Part shown: one piece after another, positions 15,698-25,151 of the stretch
How positions within the stretch are numbered: position 1 is the stretch's first letter
How the letters are laid out: every line of letters starts with the position of its first letter
Assembly: GCA_022360955.1 (NCBI GenBank)
Contig: JAKSBV010000254.1
Span: 1-34,034 of the forward strand
DNA: 34,034 bases
Source: Bacillota bacterium
GTDB lineage: Bacteria; Bacillota; Clostridia; SK-Y3
Reading direction: 5' to 3'
Notes under the pieces: model-generated
Seen by the model: only the letters and a program-made list of their open reading frames with translations
Told to the model about the DNA's origin: nothing
Databases searched by the model: none
Made by a program: the position numbers and the translations under genes

Positions 15698-15808
15698 ATC
15701 AAATAGCTGTCATAAATTCATATTTTAGTATCGTTCTTAACGGCCATGATATTATTTTATTCCTTTTCTGCTCATTTTACTTATGTTTTATAATTTAAAA
15801 CTTGATTA

Positions 15809-15867
15809 TGCAAAATAAAAGCTGGAATATACCCTTGATTTTAAGCTATTCCAGCTTTTATTTTGCA
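15809..15867 (-). terminator. Intrinsic terminator of the oligosaccharide ABC operon
   Basis: TGCAAAATAAAAGCTGGAATA (15809-15829) and its perfect reverse complement (15847-15867) are separated by 17 nt. The U-rich arm allows termination on either strand; position behind the binding-protein stop at 15932 suits the minus strand. Confidence 0.75.
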
Positions 15868-15931
15868 TTTAGGAGTTAAATATCTTCTATTTTCAATGAT
15901 TTTGCCGTGAACTAACGGATAGATAAAATGT

Positions 15932-17566
15932 TTATTGCTCCAAATTACTATACCAATCGTTAGCTTCTTTTGTGAGGGTGTCTCCTCCTAGTTCATACCA
16001 TTTTTTAACAAACTTATCAAAATCGTCTAACGGTTTCTGGCCTGTTATAATAGAAATATAGTATTCATCTCTAAGCAAGTCAAGATCAGGACGAAGCTTT
16101 GACTCTGAAGGCAGTGCGGCAACTAATTCACTTCGATAACCCGGGAAATCATAGTGTTGATCACCCCATGCATATCTTTCAGGATGTTCTTTCCTTGAAT
16201 TTTCCAATGTATAAATACTATTAAGAAGCTGGATGCCTTCCGGATGATATCGTTCTCTATTTTCATAGTCCGCTTTACGTACCCTTAGACCGTTTTTATT
16301 GAATTCCCAATGCACATCCTTAATCCCATATTCCACTAACATCCTATTGTCTTCATTAGTTACTTGATTTTCCAATATTTGAAGATAACGAATGAGCTGC
16401 TTGTCAGATACTTTGTTGCTCAATACAATGACTTCTGCCGCTCCGACACCAACCTGATATTGCCATGTTCCGGAGTGTCCGTTCGGACCTACAACCGGCT
16501 TACCATAAGCAAGCTCCGCATCCGGATTAGCTATTTTAAGCTCTTTATAAACCGGCCCGCCACTTTCACCCTCTCGCAGCGGAGGCATCCAATGATAGAA
16601 ATGAGCTAAACCCGTAAATCCGATTTTATTATTAACAAAATCAGTGGAAACAGCCCAATATCCACCTTTATTCTCGCCTACTATAAACTCAGGATCAATC
16701 ACACCATCTTTATACCATTTGCTTAATACGGCCAGTGCGTCCTTCATTTCAGGTTTTACTGCAGAATATATCAATTGACCGTTGTCATCCTTTTGCCACA
16801 GCCAATACTGCTCCCACGGCCCCCAAGGAATACTGCCATAAGCGCCGAATATCATGTCCAAGCCTGATTTTCCTAATCCGTATGTGTCTTGCTTTCCATT
16901 ATCGTCAGGGTCGTTCTTTGCAAAGGCATAAAAGGCTTTTTCCGCTTCTTCCAGTGTTTCCGGCACTTTGGCAATCCCCAGCCGGTCCAGCCAATCTTTT
17001 CTCCAAATAGCATTCAATGGATATACGTTATTTAATCTTTCACCACAAATACCATAAATTTCTCCCTCGAACTTAAGATATTTTAAATATTTCTTTTGCG
17101 TTTCGTATACGGTAGGTGCATATTTTTTTAGATATTCTTCCGGAATAGATCGTAATATTCCCTGCTTATAATATTGGTTAAACTCCACCATATTTCCTAC
17201 CACTTCGAATACATCCGGTACCTCTCCGCTCGCAATTTTTAAAGCGACCAAATCTCCCTCCTTCGTACGCTCAAAATTAATATATCCGAAATTAATATTG
17301 TATAGTTCTTCTAATTTTTTAATAACCGGTGCATTTTCTTTAGGGGGAAATGCTACCTTTGCGAATGTTAAATCAATTTTTTCGGAAAAATCATCGGCTT
17401 CCGGTAATTGTGCTTCATTGTTCTTTTCGGATTGGGCTCCCGAAGATGCACCTTTGTCCGATTGGGACTCATTGTTTGTGCCGGTATTACTCTCCTTGCC
17501 GTTACAACCTGTTACAAGCATTACAATTGTCAACAATAACACAGCGAACAACTTAAATGTTTTCAT
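15932..17566 (-). CDS. Oligosaccharide ABC transporter, extracellular substrate-binding lipoprotein (LplA/YtcQ type)
   Basis: A 544-residue lipoprotein of the large (more than 500 residue) sugar-binding class. The signal MKTFKLFAVLLLTIVMLVTGC has the lipobox VTGC with Cys21, followed by a long Ser/Gly/Asn/Gln linker (residues 22-55). The mature part has typical segments: IASGEVPDVFEVVG, KYAPTVYETQKKYLKYLKFEGEIYGICGERLNNVYPLNAIWRKDWLDRLGI and NDPDDNGKQDTYGLG (a Ca-binding-like DPDDNG loop common in this class). The upstream extension of the open frame overlaps the permease gene region and lacks a ribosome binding site; GGAAGGGAG precedes the chosen ATG. It binds an oligosaccharide and hands it to the two permeases upstream. 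No ATPase gene is present, as is common for transporters sharing MsmX. Confidence 0.93.
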   Translation of the reverse strand: MKTFKLFAVLLLTIVMLVTGCNGKESNTGTNNESQSDKGASSGAQSEKNNEAQLPEADDFSEKIDLTFAKVAFPPKENAPVIKKLEELYNINFGYINFERTKEGDLVALKIASGEVPDVFEVVGNMVEFNQYYKQGILRSIPEEYLKKYAPTVYETQKKYLKYLKFEGEIYGICGERLNNVYPLNAIWRKDWLDRLGIAKVPETLEEAEKAFYAFAKNDPDDNGKQDTYGLGKSGLDMIFGAYGSIPWGPWEQYWLWQKDDNGQLIYSAVKPEMKDALAVLSKWYKDGVIDPEFIVGENKGGYWAVSTDFVNNKIGFTGLAHFYHWMPPLREGESGGPVYKELKIANPDAELAYGKPVVGPNGHSGTWQYQVGVGAAEVIVLSNKVSDKQLIRYLQILENQVTNEDNRMLVEYGIKDVHWEFNKNGLRVRKADYENRERYHPEGIQLLNSIYTLENSRKEHPERYAWGDQHYDFPGYRSELVAALPSESKLRPDLDLLRDEYYISIITGQKPLDDFDKFVKKWYELGGDTLTKEANDWYSNLEQ

Positions 17567-17651
17567 ATGACTCCCTTCCTTTCTTATATTTTTTATCTCA
17601 ATGGCATCGCTGCCGGCCTTGCGACAGCAAACCATTAAAATCATATGATTG

Positions 17652-18524
17652 CTATCCCTTTAGAGATCCTACCATAATTCCCTTTACAAAATATTTTTGT
17701 AAAAACGGGTATACAATTAATATGGGTATTGTAGAAAAAATGATCGCTGCAGCTTTAATACTTTCCGCAGGCACAATCTCGTTCACCGACTCCATCATAA
17801 CATTCATCGTATCGGAAGCACCTTCAATCACAATTCTTCTTAACACATATTGCAGCACCATTTTGTCATAGTCTTTAATATACAAAAGAACATCAAACCA
17901 CGCATTCCAATGCCACACTGCCGTCCATAATATTACCGTAGCAATGATCGGCATCGAGATGGGTGCAATAATAGAAAACAAAATTCTAAAATAACTTGCT
18001 CCGTCAATTTTAGCCGATTCTTCCAGGCTATCGGGTAAGGACATCATATAATTCCTCATTACTATCAACGCAAATGTGTCAATAAGCCTAGGTAATACAA
18101 GGGCCCACATTGTATTCATTAAGTGCAAATTCTTTATAAGAATATATCTAGGGATTAACCCGCCATCAAAGAACATGGTGAACACTATGAATAATGTTAA
18201 AAACACTCTGCCGGGCAAATCTTTCTTAGATAACGTATAGGCAAACATAATCATCACAATCAGCGTCAATGAAGTGCCTACAATAACCCTAATAATGGTA
18301 TTCTGCAATCCGACCCATATTAAATTATTTTCGATAACCCTTGTGTAATTTATAAGTGTAAATTCCTTAGGCAGCAGACTAAGCCCGATCGTTGTCGTCT
18401 TACTAAAAGAAAGGGCAATAATATTAAGAAACGGATATACCGTCACAACAACAACAAGCATCATTATAAGCCCATTGATCACTTCAAATACTATATCATT
18501 TTTCAACCTGCCCTGTTTTATCAT
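17652..18524 (-). CDS. Carbohydrate ABC transporter permease (LplC/YtcP type)
   Basis: A 290-residue inner-membrane permease with about six spans. INGLIMMLVVVVTVYPFLNIIALSFS is the typical first span; VIVGTSLTLIVMIMFAYTLSKKDLPGR and FFDGGLIPRYILIKNLHLMNTMWALVLP are diagnostic of the YtcP/LplC subgroup (the GGLIPxYxL segment). The EAA-loop is LPDSLEESAKIDGASYFRILFSIIAPISMP, which contacts the ATPase. It ends KYFVKGIMVGSLKG, a conserved tail. It starts 15 bp after the partner permease and precedes the binding protein by 85 bp. Confidence 0.94.
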   Translation of the reverse strand: MIKQGRLKNDIVFEVINGLIMMLVVVVTVYPFLNIIALSFSKTTTIGLSLLPKEFTLINYTRVIENNLIWVGLQNTIIRVIVGTSLTLIVMIMFAYTLSKKDLPGRVFLTLFIVFTMFFDGGLIPRYILIKNLHLMNTMWALVLPRLIDTFALIVMRNYMMSLPDSLEESAKIDGASYFRILFSIIAPISMPIIATVILWTAVWHWNAWFDVLLYIKDYDKMVLQYVLRRIVIEGASDTMNVMMESVNEIVPAESIKAAAIIFSTIPILIVYPFLQKYFVKGIMVGSLKG

Positions 18525-18539
18525 TTATCCACCTTCTCT

Positions 18540-19505
18540 CTACCAGATTCCATATCCTTCATCATCTAATTTATTGGCTATCGTATTGCTTGTAAAAACA
18601 AGTATCAAGGCTATAATATTTTTAAATAAATCAACAGCTGCCGCATAGCTAAAATTCATCTGCTCTAACCCTTGTCTGTAGACATAAGTAGATATCACAT
18701 CAGCCGTACTATACACTGCCGGATTATACAGATTGAATATTTGATCGAAGTCATCCTTGATAATATTTCCCACCGACAGAATAAACATGATGATGATGAT
18801 AGGCAGAATAGAGGGCAAGGTTATATGAATCATCCTTTTTATTCTGCCTGCCCCGTCAATGACTGCCGCTTCATACATCTGTGTATCAATAGAGGCAATG
18901 GCAGCTAAAAATATGATACTATTCCACCCCATTGATTTCCATATATGGGTAGCTACCAGCAATACACGAAATCTTTGTGGATTCGTTAAAAAACTTATTT
19001 TCTCCATCCCTAGAAACTCAAACAATGCATTAAGCGGGCCATGTATGGAAAAAATCTGTAAAAACATACCTCCCAGGATAACCCATGAAAGAAAATGGGG
19101 TAAATACGATGTAGTCTGAATCATCTTTTTAAAACGAACATGTCTGATTTCATTGAGTAATAGTGCAAATATGACCGGTATCGGAAACCCAAAACATATT
19201 TTAAGTATGCCTAAAATGAATGTATTGCTAAATACTCTATAGAATGCGTTGCCGCTAAACATAAATTTGAAATATTCCAACCCCACCCATTCGCTTCCTG
19301 TAATCCCGTGAACAAAAGAAAAATCCTTAAAAGCTACCGTAACGCCGTATATGGGTATATAATGAAATATCACATAGTATATAAATGCAGGCAGCGCCAT
19401 TAAATATAATTGACGATACGAAATTACTTTTTTCCATGTACTATGCTTTTTCATGTTATTTTTTATTTTAAAATTTATTTTTTTTTCCGCTACTGTTCTA
19501 CTCAC
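18540..19505 (-). CDS. Carbohydrate ABC transporter permease (LplB/YteP type)
   Basis: A 321-residue permease. YRQLYLMALPAFIYYVIFHYIPIYGVTVAFKDFSFVHGITGSEWVGLEYFKFMF is the signature N-terminus of LplB/YteP proteins, and LPHFLSWVILGGMFLQIFS and the EAA-loop MYEAAVIDGAGRIKRMIHITLPSILPIIIIMF follow; it ends near DEGYGIW. The start is a GTG with GGGG 7 nt upstream; an in-frame ATG 17 codons on (MKKHSTW) has no ribosome binding site and would still keep the first span. It pairs with the LplC-type permease directly downstream. Confidence 0.92.
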   Translation of the reverse strand: MSRTVAEKKINFKIKNNMKKHSTWKKVISYRQLYLMALPAFIYYVIFHYIPIYGVTVAFKDFSFVHGITGSEWVGLEYFKFMFSGNAFYRVFSNTFILGILKICFGFPIPVIFALLLNEIRHVRFKKMIQTTSYLPHFLSWVILGGMFLQIFSIHGPLNALFEFLGMEKISFLTNPQRFRVLLVATHIWKSMGWNSIIFLAAIASIDTQMYEAAVIDGAGRIKRMIHITLPSILPIIIIMFILSVGNIIKDDFDQIFNLYNPAVYSTADVISTYVYRQGLEQMNFSYAAAVDLFKNIIALILVFTSNTIANKLDDEGYGIW

Positions 19506-19823
19506 CTTTTATCCCCTTTCTCAATTTAGCGCGTTTTGCCAGATAAATAGCATGCCAAGAAATGAATCCCCCCTTATTTTGCTTTAACAATGCTGCTGAT
19601 TTCCCTTTACCATATGTACATCATGCATTGTGTATATATTCATTTTAAATAAGCTTTTGTTTTCTGTATATAGAAAATTCATATATATATGGTTGTTTTT
19701 TGTCTAAATAGTATAATGAATGAAAGATTACTATAAACACAAATTCGTTGTATTATATACGCTGCCATAACAAAACCCTCCATTGAATAGGAGGGTTTAC
19801 GAAAAAATGAAGCACTGCGTTGA
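19506..19823. other. 318-bp AT-rich region upstream of the oligosaccharide importer
   Basis: No gene. It holds the terminator of the regulator gene at its upstream end (19773-19798), a possible minus-strand promoter (TTTATA, 16-nt spacer, TATACT, about 19709-19736), and a long untranslated leader of the transporter operon. Confidence 0.5.
19773..19798 (-). terminator. Intrinsic terminator of the AraC sensor gene
   Basis: AAACCCTCC (19773-19781) and GGAGGGTTT (19790-19798) form a perfect 9-bp stem with an 8-nt loop; on the minus strand TTTTGTT follows. It lies 26 bp behind the stop codon at 19824. Confidence 0.8.
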
Positions 19824-22118
19824 CTATGTATATCTTTCAATATTTAAATTTTTGCGATAGTACCCGGGTGTAACACCCTTTATCTTTTTATATTGCTTAA
19901 TAAAATAACCTGCATCTTTAAATCCGACTTTACCGGAAATTTGTTCAACCGTCAGATTAGTTTCTTTCAAAAGCTTATTGGCATGATGAATGCGTTTAAT
20001 AACAAGCAGCTGAGAATATGTTTTCCCCGTTTCTTCTTTAATAATCTTGCTTAAATAAGAATAACTCACATGGAAGCAATCAGCCAAATCTCTAAGACAT
20101 ATCTCTTTATCAATATGCTTCTCAATATAAGTGAGGATGGATTCTACCAATTCAGATTTTGAGGTTTCTTTTCGCGTTTCAACTACCAACAATACATCTT
20201 TGATCAGTTGACTATATATTTTATTAAACTCGTCAAGATGTACCATCTTTTTATAGTCGGCCACAAAAGTATCCACAATATCTGACGGTAATCTTAGGCT
20301 GTTTTCTTGCAGAAATTGTTTGGTCTTTGACACTAATTCACTTAATAATAATTGTACGGTCTCATAGGAAGCCTTTCGGACTTTCATTTGATAAACGGTG
20401 TCTTGTATATAGCTCTCCAGTTGGTTCCGATTCATGGTGTTAATCAGGCCTTTTAATTGATAAGGATCAAAAATTTCTTCTGCCTTAATATCTGCAAACG
20501 GCCCGTCTTTGTCATAATCCATCATATTATCGTATATGAACGTATATTTATTCATTTCTTTCGCTTCTGCATAAGATTTATAAACATTTTCAATATCACT
20601 ATAACTCTTGCCGCTGCAAAGCTTGCATTTGTACTTGTTTGAGCCCAGGCCCAAATTTTTAGTAATATACACGTATAACTGGGAAACCATTTGATCATAG
20701 ATTAAGCAATCTTTGTAATTGCAAATCATAACGATTTCATGCTTTCCACGAATTAAATTATAGATATTCAGGCCTTTATAATTTAAGTGATCCGTATACT
20801 CCATGATACCTAAACAAAGTAATTCTATTTCCGATATACTCATTAATTTACTAAAAAAAACAATCAAGACCTTATAATAGGGACCAACAAAACGTATATC
20901 AAGAAATTTTTGTTTATTCTTAATATCATTTATACTAATGGTATTCTGGATTAAGTCTGTATAAAAGTTATTTTTAATGTTCGGTATATATGTATCTAAA
21001 GTCCTATTTAATCCGTTTATTTTCTTGGTTAGCGTTTGTATTGTGACATCAATCGCTTGATAATCATCAACATCTCTATCTTTTTTGAGATCTATAGAAT
21101 TTTTGGCCTGCTTCACAAGCTCGCTAATCGGACGATATATTTTCTTTGATTTTATATACACCAGTATACTGCTGATGACCAACATGGCAATACCCATAAA
21201 AACGATCTGCTTTTTTAAGATGGATGATTTTTCAAAATAATTGCTTTTAGGCGTTGTAAACGTATATACAAAATCATTATCGTCAGATAGAACAAAGGAA
21301 TGAATCAAATCGTTCACTTTAACCTGAGATACTTTATGACTTGATAACCGCTTAGCACTTAATAATTCCTTAACAACGGCATTGTCTTTTTCCCAGTCCT
21401 TTTTTGTACTGTATATGCTATTGCCATTTTTATGGTATATATTAAACTGATAAATATCCTGTACGATATTTTGATTCAATATATCATCAATATACGATTT
21501 GTATATGTTAATAGCAACGATGGCTTTTTTATCACTTGCAGCATCACCTGTTAGCAACGTTCTTAAAATAGTGATTACCTCATCTTTTTCATTGTTATAA
21601 AATAGCCTTGGTTCATGAGATGCGAAAGAAGTGGTAGTGCCGATAAAATCAATATGCTTGAGCCATTCAAACTCTACATAACTAGAGGTGTGCTGATCAA
21701 CATATTTAAAACTACTGCTGGAATTAACGAATTTACTATCGGAATAATAAATATTGATGGAATGGAATAAGGATACATTTTTTTTCTTTAACGCTAACAG
21801 ATCCTGATGCACCTTATATATAGCCCACATTTCGTACACTTTATCCTGTTCATAGATCGGATCAAAGTATCCCACGTTTTTTGTATCAAAAGCAATGTGT
21901 GAAAAAACCTCAAAGATCGGTACGGTTACCATATTATCAACGACCATTTTCATTTGCAATAAAGATTTTTTATTCACATTACTAAGCTCTTCTTCATAAT
22001 TAGCTACGAATATCATATAGTATATGATAGCATTCACTATGATTAAGGGAATAATAATCAATAAATAGGATACCACGATTTGAAATAAATTAGACCGCTT
22101 TTTATATCTGGCAAGCAT
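19824..22118 (-). CDS. Membrane-bound AraC family sensor-regulator
   Basis: A 764-residue protein. A first membrane span lies at about residues 10-35 (LFQIVVSYLLIIIPLIIVNAIIYYMIF), then an extracellular sensor of about 270 residues, then a second span at about 315-335 (IVFMGIAMLVISSILVYI), a HAMP-like/coiled linker (YRPISELVKQAKN), a cytoplasmic middle region and a C-terminal AraC double helix-turn-helix (about 665-760: ICLRDLADCFHVSYSYLSKIIKEETGKTYSQ and LTVEQISGKVGFKDAGYFIKQYKKIKGVTPGYYR). Such proteins sense an outside sugar or binding protein and control a nearby importer. GGGAGGGTG precedes the ATG at 22116-22118. It directly precedes the LplB/LplC/lipoprotein genes, which it probably regulates. 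Confidence 0.92.
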   Translation of the reverse strand: MLARYKKRSNLFQIVVSYLLIIIPLIIVNAIIYYMIFVANYEEELSNVNKKSLLQMKMVVDNMVTVPIFEVFSHIAFDTKNVGYFDPIYEQDKVYEMWAIYKVHQDLLALKKKNVSLFHSINIYYSDSKFVNSSSSFKYVDQHTSSYVEFEWLKHIDFIGTTTSFASHEPRLFYNNEKDEVITILRTLLTGDAASDKKAIVAINIYKSYIDDILNQNIVQDIYQFNIYHKNGNSIYSTKKDWEKDNAVVKELLSAKRLSSHKVSQVKVNDLIHSFVLSDDNDFVYTFTTPKSNYFEKSSILKKQIVFMGIAMLVISSILVYIKSKKIYRPISELVKQAKNSIDLKKDRDVDDYQAIDVTIQTLTKKINGLNRTLDTYIPNIKNNFYTDLIQNTISINDIKNKQKFLDIRFVGPYYKVLIVFFSKLMSISEIELLCLGIMEYTDHLNYKGLNIYNLIRGKHEIVMICNYKDCLIYDQMVSQLYVYITKNLGLGSNKYKCKLCSGKSYSDIENVYKSYAEAKEMNKYTFIYDNMMDYDKDGPFADIKAEEIFDPYQLKGLINTMNRNQLESYIQDTVYQMKVRKASYETVQLLLSELVSKTKQFLQENSLRLPSDIVDTFVADYKKMVHLDEFNKIYSQLIKDVLLVVETRKETSKSELVESILTYIEKHIDKEICLRDLADCFHVSYSYLSKIIKEETGKTYSQLLVIKRIHHANKLLKETNLTVEQISGKVGFKDAGYFIKQYKKIKGVTPGYYRKNLNIERYT

Positions 22119-22179
22119 TTTCACCCTCCCATAAATATCCAATAACCATAAAACGATTATAGAAAGCATCTATAGTTAT

Positions 22180-22209
22180 ATATTATCTCTAATTATTGAT
22201 AACTGTCAA
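22180..22209 (-). promoter_or_regulatory. Promoter of the AraC sensor gene
   Basis: Minus strand: perfect TTGACA (22204-22209), 18-nt spacer, TAATAT (22180-22185), about 60 bp upstream of the start codon. Confidence 0.6.
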
Positions 22210-22386
22210 GAGCAGTATTGGATGTGGGAGTATCCATAACGCTAACAGGCCCTAAACCTTTCTACAATGTTCTTCCCATATCCTTTAACTAGCACAACAG
22301 GTTAACTTTATAATTCTCTATCACCACACCTTATGTTAATGAATACAATATATAAAGTGGATTTTTTCTAAAAGGAGGAAATTGCG

Positions 22387-22833
22387 TTGAAAAGGCTGAA
22401 TCCTAAAAAATTGTTTGTACAATACCGCCCCGGTGTAACGCCGACCCACCCCATCATCTCCAGGCGTTATACGTTGACCCATTCCGATGTTACCGGCGAA
22501 CTGTTCCTCATGATAGGATTACAATATGCGTATGACAAAATTAATCCGATGAGAGATGAAGTGCTGACCGAATGGTGCCGCGTTGACAATAAATATGTAT
22601 TCTGTGCTTATGCTTATGTGGGAGGACCCTTTAGCAGGGAAGAGGCGAAGGTGCGTTACGGTTTTTTCAAAAAGGAAATGCCGCTGGCCCTTGAAGCCAT
22701 GCGCTACGGAGACAGGTCCTTCTTTAAGGCCCATCCGGAATTGGATAACGTACCTATTTGGATCTACTTCGATTCTGTTTATCCTTACTTTAACCGTTTA
22801 GAATACTGGGGAACTTTTTCGGATTACAAATAA
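22387..22833 (+). CDS. Staygreen (SGR) family protein, bacterial
   Basis: A 148-residue protein that I recognise as a bacterial member of the Staygreen family. RRYTLTHSDVTGELFLMIG, MRDEVLTEW, YCAYAYVGG-like middle, VRYGFFKKEMPLALEAMRYGDRSFFKAHPELDNVPIWIYFDSVYPYFNRLEYWG follow the plant SGR domain almost end to end. Plant SGR removes Mg from chlorophyll a; some bacterial homologues have Mg-dechelating activity in vitro. The His and Asp in LTHSD fall at residues 32 and 34, positions I recall as catalytic in bacterial SGR. The start is a TTG with GGAGG 8 nt upstream. It stands alone on the plus strand, convergent with the GH3 gene. The natural substrate in a non-photosynthetic Firmicute is unknown. 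Confidence 0.9.
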   Translation: MKRLNPKKLFVQYRPGVTPTHPIISRRYTLTHSDVTGELFLMIGLQYAYDKINPMRDEVLTEWCRVDNKYVFCAYAYVGGPFSREEAKVRYGFFKKEMPLALEAMRYGDRSFFKAHPELDNVPIWIYFDSVYPYFNRLEYWGTFSDYK

Positions 22834-22892
22834 AAAACAGGCCAGACCTTGCATTCTTCACGCATTATAATGGGCGAATGATGCAGGGCCTG
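22832..22892 (-). terminator. Terminator between the Staygreen and GH3 genes
   Basis: CAGGCC (22838-22843) and GGCCTG (22887-22892) close a long imperfect hairpin (inner CTTGCATTC/GAATGATGCAG). On the minus strand it is followed by TTTTTTATTT, so it mainly serves the GH3 gene. Confidence 0.7.
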
Positions 22893-22905
22893 ACCCTCTC
22901 CTGAC

Positions 22906-25065
22906 TTACTTGACTATAAAATCTGCCGAAAGCACTTTTTGGCCTGTTAATGCCTCGCTTCTTGCATCGGGCTGACTGCCTCCTGCAAATACACGAAAGG
23001 CGCCCGGCTCCAGCATTTGTTTTCCGTTATCATCAAAAATACTCATTTTCTCCGCCGTCATTGCAAAGGATACCCGCTTCTTTTCACCCGGCTGCAAATG
23101 AACAGGCTTGATACCTTTTAACTGCCAATGGGGCACAACCACGGAAGCCTCCAAATCTTTCAGGTATACCTGTACTATTTCCTCTCCGGCCCGGTTACCG
23201 ATATTTGCAACCTCTACCTCAACATTAACGGCTTCTCCGGCTGCAACTTCTTTTTGGTCCAACGTTAAACGGCCGTATGCAAACCGGGTATAGCTTAACC
23301 CATAGCCGAAAGGATACAGCGCTTCTTGCTCCATATACCTGTAAGTCCGGTTTTTCATATTATAATCTTCAAAGGGAGGTAAATCCTCCATAGAACGCAC
23401 AAAGGTCACCGGTAATCGTCCGGCAGGATTATGGCTGCCAAAAAGTACGTCGGCAATCGCAGTACCGCCTTCTGCACCGGGATACCAGGCTTGAAGTATG
23501 GCAGGAATATGCCGGTCCGCCCAGTTCAAAGCCAAGGCGCTTCCGCTTAACAAGACGAGAATAACCGGCTTGCCGGTGGCGTGGATTCTTTCCAAGAGCT
23601 CTTGCTGCAATCCCGGCAGATCAAGATTTACTTTATCGCCTGCCGCCTCCGCATTGGGCGATTCTCCTTCTTCCCCCTCCAAACAAGCGTTTAACCCTAA
23701 ACACATAATTACGGCATCCGCTTTTTCAGCCGCACTCACGGCCTCGGCAAAGCCGTCTCTCGTTTCCTGTACTTCACCCCGTGAACGCTCTCCTGTCATC
23801 TCGCACCCCTTGGCATAATACACTCTGGTATCGGGATTGACTGCGTTACGAATGGCTTCTAACGGTGTCACATATTTGGAGGGAGTGCCTGCATAGTTGC
23901 CAAGCAGCACCTCTCTGTCATCTGCATTAGGTCCGATAACGGCAATGGTTTGAATCTTATCCCGCTCAAAGGGCAGCACATTATTTTCATTTTTCAGCAA
24001 CACTATACTCTTTCTGGCAACCTCTACCGCAAACTTATGATGTGCCTCGCAATCATTTACTTCATAAGGCGTACTTGCATAGGACACCATGTGCGCCGGC
24101 TCAAACATGCCCAGTTTGAATCGTGTTACAAACAGTCTTTTGACAGCAGTTGTAATTGCTTCTTCGGTAATAAGTCCCTGCTGGTGTGCAGCCAGCAAAC
24201 TTGGGAATGTATTCCCGCAGTTTAAATCGCTTCCGTTTTTCACAGCCAACGCGGCAGATTCTGCCGGGGTTTCCGTTATTTTATGGTGCATATGGAAATC
24301 ACAAATCGCCCAGCAATCCGATACTACGTGCCCTTCAAATCCCCATTGGTCTCGCAAAATATCCTGAAGCAGGGTCTTGCTGCCACAGCAAGGTTCCCCG
24401 TTGGTACGGTTATAGGCACCCATGACCGCTTCTACTTTGCCCTCCTGCACACACGCTTTGAAAGCAGGCAAATAGGTTTCATGCAGGTCTTTTGGTGTAA
24501 CCATCGCATCAAATTCATGGCGTTTACCTTCCGGGCCGCTATGCGCCGCAAGATGCTTGGCACATGCAGCTGCCTTCATATATTTTGCATCACTGCCTTG
24601 AAGGCCCTTAATGAAGCCAACCCCTAATCTGGATGTGAGATACGGGTCTTCTCCATAGGTTTCATGACCGCGTCCCCAGCGGGGATCACGAAAGATATTG
24701 ACATTCGGCGACCAAAAAGTCAGCCCTTTATAAATACCATGATCCCCTTTACGCTGGAATTCATGATACTTGGCTCTGGCTTCGTCCGATGTGACCTTGG
24801 CAACCTCATACAATAAATCTTCATCAAAGGTCGCTGCCATCCCGATAGCCTGCGGAAAAACGGTTGCCGTACCCGCCCGTGCAACCCCGTGCAGGCATTC
24901 ATTCCACCAGTTATAGGCAGGAATGCCCAAGCGTTCAATGGCAGGTGAATAATGCAGCATTTGAGATACTTTTTCTTCCAAGGTCAGCTGAGAAACCAAA
25001 TCATTGACCCGCTCGTCAATGGATAAAGACGGGTCCTGAAAAGCAAATTTATAGTTTGCAGTCAT
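22906..25065 (-). CDS. Glycoside hydrolase family 3 (beta-xylosidase/beta-glucosidase)
   Basis: A 719-residue GH3 enzyme. The N-terminal barrel has LGIPAYNWWNECLHGVARAGTATVFPQAIGMAATFD, a motif characteristic of the xylosidase/arabinofuranosidase branch; NIFRDPRWGRGHETYGEDP; AKHLAAHSGPE; and VVSDCWAICDFH, whose Asp250 is the expected nucleophile. The second domain carries CLGLNACLEGEEGESPN (463-469 EGEEGES), where the acid/base Glu is expected. A fibronectin III-like domain ends the protein (about 640-719). There is no signal peptide, so it acts in the cytoplasm on imported oligosaccharides. The ATG at 25063-25065 has GAGGAGGA upstream; the open frame begins 17 codons earlier without one. A divergent AraC regulator lies next door. 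Confidence 0.94.
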   Translation of the reverse strand: MTANYKFAFQDPSLSIDERVNDLVSQLTLEEKVSQMLHYSPAIERLGIPAYNWWNECLHGVARAGTATVFPQAIGMAATFDEDLLYEVAKVTSDEARAKYHEFQRKGDHGIYKGLTFWSPNVNIFRDPRWGRGHETYGEDPYLTSRLGVGFIKGLQGSDAKYMKAAACAKHLAAHSGPEGKRHEFDAMVTPKDLHETYLPAFKACVQEGKVEAVMGAYNRTNGEPCCGSKTLLQDILRDQWGFEGHVVSDCWAICDFHMHHKITETPAESAALAVKNGSDLNCGNTFPSLLAAHQQGLITEEAITTAVKRLFVTRFKLGMFEPAHMVSYASTPYEVNDCEAHHKFAVEVARKSIVLLKNENNVLPFERDKIQTIAVIGPNADDREVLLGNYAGTPSKYVTPLEAIRNAVNPDTRVYYAKGCEMTGERSRGEVQETRDGFAEAVSAAEKADAVIMCLGLNACLEGEEGESPNAEAAGDKVNLDLPGLQQELLERIHATGKPVILVLLSGSALALNWADRHIPAILQAWYPGAEGGTAIADVLFGSHNPAGRLPVTFVRSMEDLPPFEDYNMKNRTYRYMEQEALYPFGYGLSYTRFAYGRLTLDQKEVAAGEAVNVEVEVANIGNRAGEEIVQVYLKDLEASVVVPHWQLKGIKPVHLQPGEKKRVSFAMTAEKMSIFDDNGKQMLEPGAFRVFAGGSQPDARSEALTGQKVLSADFIVK

Positions 25066-25121
25066 CTTACAATCCTCCTCTAATATAAAAATCTTAATAA
25101 TTACATGATTATTCAACTATG

Positions 25122-25151
25122 ATTTTATCAGACCTTATCGCTCAAAAGCAA
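25122..25151 (-). promoter_or_regulatory. Probable promoter of the GH3 gene
   Basis: Minus strand TTGCTT (25146-25151), 18-nt spacer, TAAAAT (25122-25127), 57 bp upstream of the GH3 start. The spacing is one base longer than ideal. Confidence 0.4.
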
